A stretch of DNA of 64,000 bases from Nitrospira sp. (GTDB lineage: Bacteria > Nitrospirota > Nitrospiria > Nitrospirales > Nitrospiraceae): NCBI GenBank assembly GCA_022842445.1, contig JALHPO010000001.1, positions 357,144 through 421,143 on the forward strand. Reading direction: 5' to 3'. Below, piece by piece: positions 1 to 8,370 of the stretch. Under the pieces are notes generated by a model. The model worked only from the letters and a program-made list of their open reading frames with translations, made no database searches and was not told where the DNA came from. A program made the position numbers and the translations under genes. Positions within the stretch are counted from its first letter, which is position 1. Each line of letters starts with the position of its first letter.

Positions 1-162
1 ATGTGTCTTATCCAATGCCGAAGGAGGAAAGATCAAGTGCCTGGCAACGACATCATACCCGTCGCGTGCTCATAAAACTCGCTTGACGCAGCCCCGCCGG
101 TATGATTTCCTGACGGCGACAGTATTTTTGGCACGACCTGATCGGATATTGGACGAGTACAC

Positions 163-1818
163 ATGAGCGGCAAAGCCACTATCGGATCGGCTGTACTGGA
201 TCGGCTATATCGCCTCGGCGTTCGCCATATCTTCGGCATTCCCGGCGACTATGTTCTTTCACTCTTTCAACTGATCGAAGCCTCGCCGATCAGGCACATC
301 GCGACGACCCGCGAAGACTGCGCCGGGTTTGCTGCAGACGCGTACGCGCGCATCAACGGAATCGGCGCCGTCTGCGTCACCTATTGCGTCGGAGGACTGA
401 ACACCGTCAATGCCATTGCCTGCGCCTATGCTGAACGATCGCCGGTCGTCCTGTTGACCGGCTCGCCGGGCCTTTCGGAACGGACACGCACCCCCTATCT
501 GCATCACATGGTCAGGGATTTTTCGACTCAACGGGAGGTGTTCGAGCGCATGACGGTCGCCGCGGTGACGCTCGACGATCCTTTGACCGCCGAACGGGAA
601 ATGGACCGGGCCTTTGCCGCGCTCCTGCGCTATCGGCGCCCCATCTATTTGGAAATCCCCCGCGACATGGTGCACACGCCGCTCACCGGCGCCGTGAAAC
701 CCATCTGTATCGAAGATGAACCGAGCGATCCGGCTGCGTTGGAAGAAGCGGTCGGCGAAGTCCGCACCATGCTCGCCTCGGCAAAACGGCCGGCCATGTT
801 GGTCGGAGCAGAGGTCGGACGATTCGGCCTCCAGGATGATCTCGCGCGATTGGTCGAGCGGATGAACATCCCGATCGCCTCGACACTGCTTGGGAAATCC
901 ATCATTCGGGAAGATCATCCACTCTATGTCGGCGTCTATGGTGGACTCATCGGACGGGAAGAAGTCCAGCAGTTCATCAACGATTCCGACTGCCTCTTGA
1001 TCCTCGGCTCAATCCTTTCGGACGTGGAAGACTTGGACGCGCGCTCGCCGTTGCTCTCCGAAGGCAGAACGATTCACGCAACCGCCGACCGCGTGGCTAT
1101 CAAACATCACCGATTCGAGTCCATCAAGTTCCAAGACTTTGTCCATGCACTCGTGCAGGCCCCGCTCCCTGCCTTTCCATTGCGGAAACCGCCGGCGCGA
1201 ACTGTGGCTGCCTCGGCACAGCCCCACCCCGACTCACCGGTGACGTTGGAAGGGCTGTTCCGGCATCTCGACACTGTCTTGACGGACAAGACCCTGGTGA
1301 TCGCCGATGTCGGCGAATCCCTGTTCGCCGCGGCCGACCTGCATGTCCGCCATCGATTTGAATTCCTGTCACCGGCCTACTACACCTCGATGGGATTCGC
1401 CGTGCCTGCCGCCCTCGGCGCATCCTTTGCCGATCCCGGCCTGCGGCCTATCGTGCTGGTGGGGGATGGAGCGTTTCAAATGACCGGAACCGAACTGGCC
1501 AGTTGCGTCCGCTATGGACAGGCTCCCATCATCGTGCTGCTGAATAACCGTGGCTATTCGACCGAACGGGAAATCTTGGAAGGCCCGTTCAACGACGTGC
1601 ATGAATGGCAATACGAAAACATATTCGCGCTGGTTGGCGGAGGCATCGGATCGCGCGTGAATACGCAACGAGAGTTCGAAGAGCGCCTCGCAGCAGCCTT
1701 TGCGGACCAGCGCCGGCCTCATCTCCTGAATGTCCTGCTCAGTCCGAGCGACCGTTCACCCGGCATGGTGCGGCTCGCCCGTCGTCTCGGCAAGAAACTT
1801 TCAACGGACAAGCCCTAG
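163..1818 (+). CDS. Thiamine-diphosphate-dependent 2-keto acid decarboxylase (pyruvate/indolepyruvate decarboxylase type)
   Basis: A 551-residue protein with the three-domain layout of ThDP enzymes. The N-terminal domain has the cofactor-activating Glu (E51 in TTREDCAGFAADAYAR) and a His-His pair (H114-H115, YLHHM) typical of the pyruvate/indolepyruvate decarboxylase branch rather than acetolactate synthase. The C-terminal domain has the ThDP/Mg motif, GDGAFQMTG followed about 25 residues later by LLNNRGY. It should non-oxidatively decarboxylate a 2-keto acid to an aldehyde in the cytoplasm; the substrate cannot be read from sequence. It converges on the PIN toxin gene with only about 20 bp between stops and has no obvious operon partner. 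Confidence 0.85.
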   Translation: MSGKATIGSAVLDRLYRLGVRHIFGIPGDYVLSLFQLIEASPIRHIATTREDCAGFAADAYARINGIGAVCVTYCVGGLNTVNAIACAYAERSPVVLLTGSPGLSERTRTPYLHHMVRDFSTQREVFERMTVAAVTLDDPLTAEREMDRAFAALLRYRRPIYLEIPRDMVHTPLTGAVKPICIEDEPSDPAALEEAVGEVRTMLASAKRPAMLVGAEVGRFGLQDDLARLVERMNIPIASTLLGKSIIREDHPLYVGVYGGLIGREEVQQFINDSDCLLILGSILSDVEDLDARSPLLSEGRTIHATADRVAIKHHRFESIKFQDFVHALVQAPLPAFPLRKPPARTVAASAQPHPDSPVTLEGLFRHLDTVLTDKTLVIADVGESLFAAADLHVRHRFEFLSPAYYTSMGFAVPAALGASFADPGLRPIVLVGDGAFQMTGTELASCVRYGQAPIIVLLNNRGYSTEREILEGPFNDVHEWQYENIFALVGGGIGSRVNTQREFEERLAAAFADQRRPHLLNVLLSPSDRSPGMVRLARRLGKKLSTDKP

Positions 1819-1837
1819 CCCGCATTCCGGCAGCGGC

Positions 1838-2281
1838 TTAATCTTCCTCCGGATTGATAATATGCAGCCCGGCCGTTTTTGATGCGGCTAACAGCTGCGT
1901 GTCTGCACTGACGACCGTTAATCGTAACGGCTTCAATTCCAACGCCATGGCCAGATGCATCACTTGCGGAGACCGGAGAAACGGATACTCCAAGACAAGT
2001 TCCTTGGTCGCCAGGTACGTCTTAATCGTGGGAACGATGAAGTCGAAGAGTCCCTGCTTTGATTCGATTTCGAACTTGTAGAGCACCGAATAGCAATCGT
2101 CCCGCGTCATGAGCCCCCCCTGGGCGCGCGTCGACATAATGGAGTAGAAGTCCGTGACCGACCACGTCGGCAGAACCGCCACCTTCCCGCGCTTCACCAA
2201 CAATTTATTTACAATGCGGGTCCCCCGCTCCATGCTGTACCGCTTGACCAGCGCCGTCGAGTCGAAATAATAGTATGGCAT
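1838..2281 (-). CDS. PIN-domain protein, probable VapC-type toxin
   Basis: A 147-residue PIN fold, the VapC ribonuclease family. The first acidic residue is in YYYFDSTALVKRY and the last is in VVSADTQLLAA. The third conserved acidic position, normally in a DALHLA motif, reads SPQVMHLAMAL, so Gln replaces Asp; nuclease activity may be reduced or arranged differently. It lies 4 bp downstream of a small basic protein on the same strand, the usual antitoxin-toxin order, and closes the lipoprotein gene run. The family call is firm; activity as a toxin is inferred from context. Confidence 0.75.
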   Translation of the reverse strand: MPYYYFDSTALVKRYSMERGTRIVNKLLVKRGKVAVLPTWSVTDFYSIMSTRAQGGLMTRDDCYSVLYKFEIESKQGLFDFIVPTIKTYLATKELVLEYPFLRSPQVMHLAMALELKPLRLTVVSADTQLLAASKTAGLHIINPEED

Positions 2282-2285
2282 CCCG

Positions 2286-2552
2286 TTACATCCTCCCCTT
2301 CAGAATAATTTCCGCCAACGGCCCCGGGAGCTTGGAGAGACGGTCTTGCAGCTCATCGAGCGGGACTTCTTCATAGCCTTCTTTCCGCAACGTATCAGCG
2401 AGATTGCCCTGATTGAAAGAAGCCGTATCCTCCTTCAGACGGTCATTCAACCGCCGCTTCGCCAGACGGCTTGATATTTTCTGTCCTGACTTCGTCAAAC
2501 CGCGTCCACGGCTGCGTGGAGCACGAATCGAATTTCCTGCTGTCTTGCTCAC
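2286..2552 (-). CDS. Putative antitoxin of the PIN toxin
   Basis: An 88-residue protein with a strongly basic N-terminal half and an acidic C-terminal half (GYEEVPLDELQDRLSKLPG) that resembles the toxin-binding tail of VapB-like antitoxins, where a VSLEEARERLSKIPGS-type stretch is common. It ends 4 bp before the PIN gene and begins 5 bp after the upstream lipoprotein gene stops. This suggests co-transcription with both. No clear AbrB or ribbon-helix-helix DNA-binding domain is visible. Its role as antitoxin is inferred from position and the tail. Confidence 0.6.
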   Translation of the reverse strand: MSKTAGNSIRAPRSRGRGLTKSGQKISSRLAKRRLNDRLKEDTASFNQGNLADTLRKEGYEEVPLDELQDRLSKLPGPLAEIILKGRM

Positions 2553-2557
2553 AATCG

Positions 2558-3736
2558 TTACTCCTCCTTCTGCTTAAGATAAACTGCTCCTTGACTATCC
2601 CGCTGCGCCGATACATCCTCCCGTGGACAGCCCGCCGGCATGGCCGCCGGTGCCGGCAACGTAGCCTCTCCAAAAATATGCGCGGCAATCGCCGTCGCCG
2701 CCTCCGATGACAATTCGCGCTGCGCGACGCGCAGTGTCTTCGCCGTAGCTTCACGCTCCGTCAGATGGCCTTCCTTGCCGCCGCGCGCGACTGCCCCAAC
2801 CACGCGTCTGGTAGCCGCTTCCACAATGTCAAAGTCACTACACCACCGGACGTATTTGAAATTCGGGTCCTTGACTTGAATGGGAAACAGCCGCACCGTG
2901 CCTCGAACAAGCAGTTCCGGCGCTACACCTCCGCCGCCCGCCGCATCGGTTTTTACCGTGAGTCCTTCTCGGATAAGCCCTTCCGTCAGGGCACGCTGAA
3001 TCGGTTCGGCATGATCGCCGGACACCTGTACGGTCAGCACGAGATTCGTCGCCAGAAACCGTTCAAGCTCATTGGACAACTCATTCACGTCATAGGCGGC
3101 CGCGGTACCTCGTCCGCTCGGACGGATCACGCGCAGATCGGCATTGTAGGCTTCTCGCAGCACAAGATTTCTGGCAGCGCGACGAAGATTGCGGATTTTT
3201 CCGAGTTTGTCGGTCATGCCCCGCGACTCGGCGACATCCGATTCGACTGCCCGGTCCAGCGCGGCCATCCGATCCATCAACGAGGCCTCGGCTTGGGAGC
3301 GGCTCATCACAGCCAACGCATAGTACAGACCTCTGTCCGCATCATGCCAGGCATCGGCGATTCTGACGTTCTCGATGACTTTGTCGGTCGAGACTCTTGT
3401 CACGGTATCCAGCGTGAGCCGCCGCTCGGCGTTTGTCGAGCCTCGATTTTCGATCAGAAGATAGGACTCCCAGTCTTTGGCCTGAGCCGTCACTTCCGCC
3501 TTAAAGACTCGCGCGATAGCCGCGTACGCCTGGTCCGCCGCACTATTCCGATTATCCGCTTGCCCCACTCCGATCACGTAGTGAGCCGGAGGATAGTCGG
3601 AGTCGGCTCCGTCAATCCATCCCGGCTTTGGATTTCCACCAAACCAGGCGCACCCCGATGATGCCGTTCCAATAAGGCAGAGACAGCCCATGGTCAGAAG
3701 AACGCGCCGGAACACGGCTCGGTCATCGTGGATCAT
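2558..3736 (-). CDS. LPP20-family lipoprotein
   Basis: A 392-residue lipoprotein. The N-terminus has a signal peptide ending in the lipobox ASSGC, so it should be lipid-anchored outside the inner membrane. The next segment (PGWIDG, HYVIGVGQADNR, AADQAYAAIARVF) is the LPP20/LipL41 pattern, which opens with a P-x-W motif and a G-x-G strand before a helix of alanines. A second half of about 150 residues is less familiar. Its start ATG overlaps the stop of the upstream COG3014-like gene by 4 bp (ATGA), indicating translational coupling. The biochemical role of LPP20 proteins is not established; envelope or peptidoglycan association is likely from its neighbours. Confidence 0.7.
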   Translation of the reverse strand: MIHDDRAVFRRVLLTMGCLCLIGTASSGCAWFGGNPKPGWIDGADSDYPPAHYVIGVGQADNRNSAADQAYAAIARVFKAEVTAQAKDWESYLLIENRGSTNAERRLTLDTVTRVSTDKVIENVRIADAWHDADRGLYYALAVMSRSQAEASLMDRMAALDRAVESDVAESRGMTDKLGKIRNLRRAARNLVLREAYNADLRVIRPSGRGTAAAYDVNELSNELERFLATNLVLTVQVSGDHAEPIQRALTEGLIREGLTVKTDAAGGGGVAPELLVRGTVRLFPIQVKDPNFKYVRWCSDFDIVEAATRRVVGAVARGGKEGHLTEREATAKTLRVAQRELSSEAATAIAAHIFGEATLPAPAAMPAGCPREDVSAQRDSQGAVYLKQKEE

Positions 3737-5223
3737 TGCATCACACGCTGAATGATAAAAGCCGTTTGGCCTGGCGCGAGGTTAAGAGACCGTTCTGTTC
3801 TCCCCGCAGCAGCTCCTTGGCCGGACGGTTGAATCTCCACGTCATAGCGACCAGGAGCGACCCAGGCGCGCGCCACATGAATTTCATCCGGCAATGTTTC
3901 CCAGCTACGCTTGTCCGCCTCTTCTGACATCACGGCTAATCCCTTCGTCAGCAGTCCCACAAGAAGTCCGACCCAGGGGCCGGCATCTTTCCCTGCGGCC
4001 TGATGAGCCCCGATTGTCGCCGCTTCAGCCATCGCAAACTTTGAAGCCGCCCGCGCGAGCGCTTTAGCCGTTATGGCCGGCATACGATCCGCAAGGGTCT
4101 TCTCAGCCAACGCCGTCACGTTATGCACGGGCTCCGATCGAACAGTGAGCGCACGCTCCTGCGCGTCCTTCAGTATCACGGTCTCGAACTGCACCCGCGT
4201 CTTTCGTGGCACGAGGCGTGGAAGCGCGACACGCACCACGCGCCCGCTGAGCCCGTACAGCACAGTGTCCACCACAGCTCTATCCCGCTGACGAGAAGAT
4301 TGGGACAATCCACGATTGAGCAACACCAGCTGCAACGCATCCAGACTGATTGGAAGGTCGAGATAGCGATCCTCTTTCCGTGGAGCGCGGCCATTATAGC
4401 TGATCACGACGACTTGAGCGAGATCTTGGCGAGCCGAAGCCGGCTCCCACTCGACATCGGGAAATGAATTCCGATAGTTCTCGAATTCAGCCGTCAGACC
4501 GAGTGCTTCAGCCATGCACAGCAGATCGGCCCGCAAGGACGGAGGGGACGGGATTCTCGACCATCCATGCATCGCCTCATAGGCTTCGAATGCATTGCGG
4601 TAGGCGATGAACGCATTATTGAGGTCGCCGGTCGCCTCGTACAAGATGCCGCTTACATAGCGGGCAAATCCGTCGTTTCGATAGCCGTTCGGCTCCTTCA
4701 CCCGGTCGCCAAGCATGTTCAGGCGATGGTCGATGCGCCGCGCCTCTACAAGAGCTTCCGTCAAATTGCCCTGAACTGCGTAATTCAATGCCTTGACCAC
4801 ATTGATCATGACATGTTCGTAGGCCTCGCCTTCGTACGGCAAGGCATTGTCGTTGGTCAGAAATGCGGCAGTTTCGGAACGGATGGTTCTGGTATACAGC
4901 CGCTCGACAACCTCTTCAGCCTGTTCCAGCACCATGTTGCTTTGCCGATAGTCTCCAGCCAGTTGAAGGGTCAGGCCGCGATCCATTCCATACAACAGGC
5001 GGCTCTTCTCTCCATACTCCGCCTCCTTCTGATCGACGATAGAAGCCGCCATCGCAGGGTCGCCTGCAAGCAAACTTTGTTCGATGAGCAGATAGCGATT
5101 AACGGAGGGACCGCAGCCGGTCAGGAGAATCAGTCCGGCAAGGAGGCAGGCATAGGAGACTGAAGTGGGACCGCTCCACCGCACACAAGCACCGTGGGCA
5201 AAGCGTGAGAGGAAGGCGTTCAA
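3733..5223 (-). CDS. COG3014-like lipoprotein with TPR-type helices
   Basis: A 496-residue protein with a signal peptide and lipobox LLTGC. Residues 40-260 are helical repeats (LLIEQSLLAGDPAMAASIV, YVSGILYEATGDLNNAFIAYRNAFEAY) consistent with TPR-type pairing. The C-terminal half is rich in beta strands and ends in a region (VAPGRYDVEIQPSG) seen in COG3014 proteins. In other bacteria COG3014 genes lie beside lpoB-like genes, as here: the LpoB-like gene is directly upstream and the LPP20-like gene overlaps downstream. A scaffold or assembly role at the outer membrane is an inference. Confidence 0.7.
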   Translation of the reverse strand: MNAFLSRFAHGACVRWSGPTSVSYACLLAGLILLTGCGPSVNRYLLIEQSLLAGDPAMAASIVDQKEAEYGEKSRLLYGMDRGLTLQLAGDYRQSNMVLEQAEEVVERLYTRTIRSETAAFLTNDNALPYEGEAYEHVMINVVKALNYAVQGNLTEALVEARRIDHRLNMLGDRVKEPNGYRNDGFARYVSGILYEATGDLNNAFIAYRNAFEAYEAMHGWSRIPSPPSLRADLLCMAEALGLTAEFENYRNSFPDVEWEPASARQDLAQVVVISYNGRAPRKEDRYLDLPISLDALQLVLLNRGLSQSSRQRDRAVVDTVLYGLSGRVVRVALPRLVPRKTRVQFETVILKDAQERALTVRSEPVHNVTALAEKTLADRMPAITAKALARAASKFAMAEAATIGAHQAAGKDAGPWVGLLVGLLTKGLAVMSEEADKRSWETLPDEIHVARAWVAPGRYDVEIQPSGQGAAAGRTERSLNLAPGQTAFIIQRVMQ

Positions 5224-5238
5224 CTGGGTCCGTTGAGC

Positions 5239-5850
5239 CTAAAAGACCGTCCGCTTCTTTTCGACGACTTTCTTGATCTTCTTCTGTCCATACCAGACCT
5301 TCGCGTTGCTTTCGAGGTCGATCATCTGAAGATCGACTTGGTAAAACACCGCCTTGGTCCCGTCGGCTTCGTCAAGGATCGTTGCGATGGTGCCCTTCAT
5401 CATGTAATCAGCCCCCGTCTCTTTTCCCGGAGCCTTCTGCGTTTCTTCTCGGGCATGCACCGCCTGCTCTTTTCGTTCGGTCCGAATCTCGTCCCTCTCG
5501 CCCTTCCCGGCGACGAACGTGACTTTCTGCGAGTTCGTGAGTTCACGCTCCAAATCCGTGATGAAGGTCTGCACGCTTATATGCTCATGGCTGCTGTTCA
5601 GCACGGTTCCGACCACAACCACCGGCTGACGCCGGTTCGCCTGAGTGAAATTGCCGAGCCACGGATACTGCAACGCTTCCTTCACCATCGCCTCGGCCAC
5701 CATCCGGGAATCGGTATCGTTCCACCGGCCGCTCAAATCCGTCACGACGCCGGCGTCGACACGAGTCACTTTCGTCTCATGCCCGCACCCGGCCAAGGCA
5801 AATACCGCACAGAGGACGATCGAATAGGACCGGCGATACCACTGGATCAC
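5239..5850 (-). CDS. LpoB-like lipoprotein (penicillin-binding-protein activator family)
   Basis: A 203-residue lipoprotein with signal peptide and lipobox ALAGC. The mature part begins with VTDLSGRWNDTDSRMVAEAM, the hallmark of the LpoB/YcfM family, in which an outer-membrane lipoprotein reaches through the periplasm to activate a bifunctional peptidoglycan synthase. Later strands (GADYMMKGTIATI, VFYQVDLQMIDL, KVWYGQKKIKK) match the family's beta core. It sits between an LPP20-like gene and the COG3014-like gene on one strand. Enzyme activation in this organism is inferred; LpoB-fold proteins also occur in other envelope roles. Confidence 0.75.
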   Translation of the reverse strand: MIQWYRRSYSIVLCAVFALAGCGHETKVTRVDAGVVTDLSGRWNDTDSRMVAEAMVKEALQYPWLGNFTQANRRQPVVVVGTVLNSSHEHISVQTFITDLERELTNSQKVTFVAGKGERDEIRTERKEQAVHAREETQKAPGKETGADYMMKGTIATILDEADGTKAVFYQVDLQMIDLESNAKVWYGQKKIKKVVEKKRTVF

Positions 5851-5899
5851 GTTGACGCTCCGTCAGAGGTTGATGGCTGATTCCCGTACCGTTCGGACA

Positions 5900-6466
5900 C
5901 TATCTGACCGCCCGCTTCTCTTCTTCTTTCTCCAGACGATCGAACAACTTATCCGCGTTTTTCCGCACGAAATCACGGACCTGCGCATTCAATTCCTTCG
6001 CCTGCTCCAAGTTGTTCTTCATATCTTCAAGACTCAGCTTGGTCAGAACATAATACGTGTTCGTTTTCTCATCTTTGTATCGATCAATGGGACGGACACC
6101 ACTCAACGTTGCCGTGGTCACAGTCTTGATAGCACGTTCGACATTCTGCTCTTCGGTATTGCGCGTAAAATCGCCGGCCGTCGTGGACGCGGCGTAATCC
6201 CTCATCAGATAACCGGTATACGTTTCAAAGGTCTTGGCGATCTCAGCCCGCCCGCGATTTTCCGCGGTGTCCCAGGCAAGCGGCTCATTGCGCACACCGA
6301 CCACCGACCCCACGCCATAAAACGCCTTACTATCTTTCTCGTTCATCACCCCGGACCCCTTCTCCACCCACTTCGGAGGACCGCCGCACGCCACAAGTCC
6401 CATGAGAAGAACAACACCGAGACCCATGCCGGCCAGTCTTGCACCCATCGCTTGAGACCGTATCAT
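5900..6466 (-). CDS. Short LPP20-family lipoprotein
   Basis: A 188-residue lipoprotein with signal peptide and lipobox GLVAC. It opens with PPKWVEKGSG and AFYGVGSVVGVRN, then a helix with AENRGRAEIAKTFETY, the LPP20 pattern seen again in the longer gene at 2558. The C-terminus is a charged amphipathic helix (KLFDRLEKEEEKRAVR). It is the first gene of the minus-strand lipoprotein run, 49 bp upstream of the LpoB-like gene, so its upstream region (6467-6620) probably holds the operon promoter, although I cannot assign one. Function is unknown beyond the envelope location. Confidence 0.7.
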   Translation of the reverse strand: MIRSQAMGARLAGMGLGVVLLMGLVACGGPPKWVEKGSGVMNEKDSKAFYGVGSVVGVRNEPLAWDTAENRGRAEIAKTFETYTGYLMRDYAASTTAGDFTRNTEEQNVERAIKTVTTATLSGVRPIDRYKDEKTNTYYVLTKLSLEDMKNNLEQAKELNAQVRDFVRKNADKLFDRLEKEEEKRAVR

Positions 6467-6620
6467 AAGATCCTCCTTCGCCGTAAAACTGTTCCGCTAT
6501 CGTCCAGGAACGCGCTGCGAGAAAAATTGAAATTATGCTAACATGCGTTCCTGGTTCCGTCAACGAAACACGCTCCCGATGAAGCGATTCATGAACTCAA
6601 TCATTCCTTGAGGAAACCTT

Positions 6621-6791
6621 ATGGCGGACATTCAGATCGAAGACGGGATAGTCAAAATTACCAATCTCGATATCCAGGATCCCAAAGCTGCCGCCGTGTT
6701 GGCTGCCTACCCCCAAGCACGCTGGGCGGAAATCACGCGTCGAGCGGTCAAAATCGGGCTAGGCTATCTCAAAGGAGGGGAGCAGGGATAA
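6621..6791 (+). CDS. Small hypothetical protein (56 aa)
   Basis: A 56-codon frame starting ATG at 6621, preceded by a GAGGA ribosome-binding sequence about 7 bases upstream, and ending TAA at 6791. The product (start MADIQIEDGIVKITN) has an N-terminal strand-like acidic part and a C-terminal amphipathic helix (ARWAEITRRAVKIGLGYLKGG). It lies on the plus strand between two minus-strand operons and ends 3 bp before the stop of the caspase-like gene. No family recognised. The good Shine-Dalgarno and protein-like composition support it; its size keeps confidence moderate. Confidence 0.5.
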   Translation: MADIQIEDGIVKITNLDIQDPKAAAVLAAYPQARWAEITRRAVKIGLGYLKGGEQG

Positions 6792-6793
6792 GA

Positions 6794-8173
6794 CTAAGGG
6801 GTTTGCTTTGCGGCTTGATCAGCTTCTGCGACAACCGCTCGCGCGCGGGCATGCGCTCCGCCCAATTCCAGATACCGGCGGAAAGCCTGAATGGATTTCG
6901 GTCGATCGTTGAGATGATCCGCATACAGCGCCCCCAATGAAAAATACACGTCTTGGTAACCACCGTTGACCTTCAACGCCTGAAGCAGCGCCGTTTCGGC
7001 CTCCACAAACTTTCCCTGTTTCTCATGGACAAGCCCCAGCATGTAAAACGAATCGGGATTGCCCGAGGCATGCTGCACGGCAAGCTGCCCTGAGGCGAGC
7101 GCCTCGTCGAGATTCGGAACTGCTTCCAAGTGGATGTAACTTTTGAGCACGTACACATCGCCATAGGCCGGATCGTGCTCGATCGCAAGATTGAGATGCT
7201 CCAACGCCGCCGCCGCTGATCTCCCTTCCTGAAGCATGGCATACGCTTGTTCGTAGTGAGTTCTGGCGATCCGTTGACGCTCCGCAGAATTGTTGGGGCC
7301 ACTGTCCGACTGAAGCGCGGCCTTCCGCCCTTCAACCAATACCGTATCCCCATCCCCATCGATCCTCAAGCTGGTCGGATGCTGTAAGCCCTGGGAGTCC
7401 GCTTGTACCCGTTGTGTAAGATAGTCCCCCAGCTCTGACGCCATGAGCCACCCATTTTTATCCACGTCAGCCGCGCCTGCGAGTCCGGCCAGCAACGCCT
7501 GGACAAAAAGGCTTTTTCCATCGGAACGAGATGAGAGTTCTCCCTTGCGGGCTGCGCTGATCACCTGCACCGCACGCCGGTCCATATCGGCCTCCGGAAC
7601 AAGCCGGCCCTCAAGTGACACCGGCGGCGGCGACGTCAGCTCCCACCCAAATACAGGAGCATCCAGAATGAGAAGTGTGTGTTTCGAAGCTGATCGCCTG
7701 GTAAATTCCTTCAAGTACTCCACGGTCACAGCTTTTGCCGGATTATTCACCTGTGCATCCGCCGGCACAAGATAGCTTCGGTCTTCCCCGTCGGCATCTT
7801 GTGCCGATCCTGCATGGCCTGCGTAGAAGATCACCAACCGATCCATACGTCCGACCCTTCTCGGCAGCATATCGTTCAGCACCTGCTGCAATCGGCGAAA
7901 GACAGCATCTTTTTCGTAAATCTCTACGACCTCATCGAACCCCAAATTTCGAAACGCCTGGGCCACTTGCTTCGCGTCATTGACGGCGCCCCGAATAGGC
8001 GGCGCTACGACATAGCCTTCAATCCCGATCACGATTGCCCAGGACTTGTAATAGAGACCTTCCGGCTTCCCCAGTTGGGCGTGAGCAATTGAGGGGAAAC
8101 CGTACGGCGTGACGCCTGAAGAATGGCTCAATATCAGAACGGCAATCCCGACAATGGAAAGGAATCGTTTCAT
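6794..8173 (-). CDS. Exported caspase-fold protein with TPR repeats, catalytic Cys absent
   Basis: A 459-residue protein: signal peptide (about 1-33), caspase-like p20 domain (about 42-250) and C-terminal TPR repeats (about 300-450). The p20 domain begins with SWAIVIGIEGY, contains the catalytic-His motif IFYAGHAG (H120) and YLVPADA, but the catalytic-Cys motif, normally DACxSG, reads DAPVFG, so P173 stands where Cys should be. No cysteine occurs anywhere in the protein. A loop DVDKNGWLMASE (236-247) matches an EF-hand calcium pattern. It should therefore be a non-proteolytic pseudoenzyme, perhaps a calcium-responsive periplasmic scaffold; this role is inferred. Confidence 0.75.
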   Translation of the reverse strand: MKRFLSIVGIAVLILSHSSGVTPYGFPSIAHAQLGKPEGLYYKSWAIVIGIEGYVVAPPIRGAVNDAKQVAQAFRNLGFDEVVEIYEKDAVFRRLQQVLNDMLPRRVGRMDRLVIFYAGHAGSAQDADGEDRSYLVPADAQVNNPAKAVTVEYLKEFTRRSASKHTLLILDAPVFGWELTSPPPVSLEGRLVPEADMDRRAVQVISAARKGELSSRSDGKSLFVQALLAGLAGAADVDKNGWLMASELGDYLTQRVQADSQGLQHPTSLRIDGDGDTVLVEGRKAALQSDSGPNNSAERQRIARTHYEQAYAMLQEGRSAAAALEHLNLAIEHDPAYGDVYVLKSYIHLEAVPNLDEALASGQLAVQHASGNPDSFYMLGLVHEKQGKFVEAETALLQALKVNGGYQDVYFSLGALYADHLNDRPKSIQAFRRYLELGGAHARARAVVAEADQAAKQTP

Positions 8174-8370
8174 AGATTTCGTCAGCCTACTGCCAGGCTT
8201 TGACGGCTGTCAAGAAATCCACTTTAGAATTCAGCAGCTTCCCATGATTTCGACAGAGCCGCCGGAGCTTCCTCACTCTATACAAATGTATGGTTGCAGG
8301 AGCTGTCACCTTTCTCCATAATCACACTTTCTTGAGATCAGACTTAGTGGATCGAGGAGGCAGACAGACT

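Noticed and set aside
127..150. TTGGCACG, a -24 sigma-54 element, upstream of the decarboxylase gene
   Set aside because: The -12 GC is missing at the required spacing, so it is not a sigma-54 promoter.
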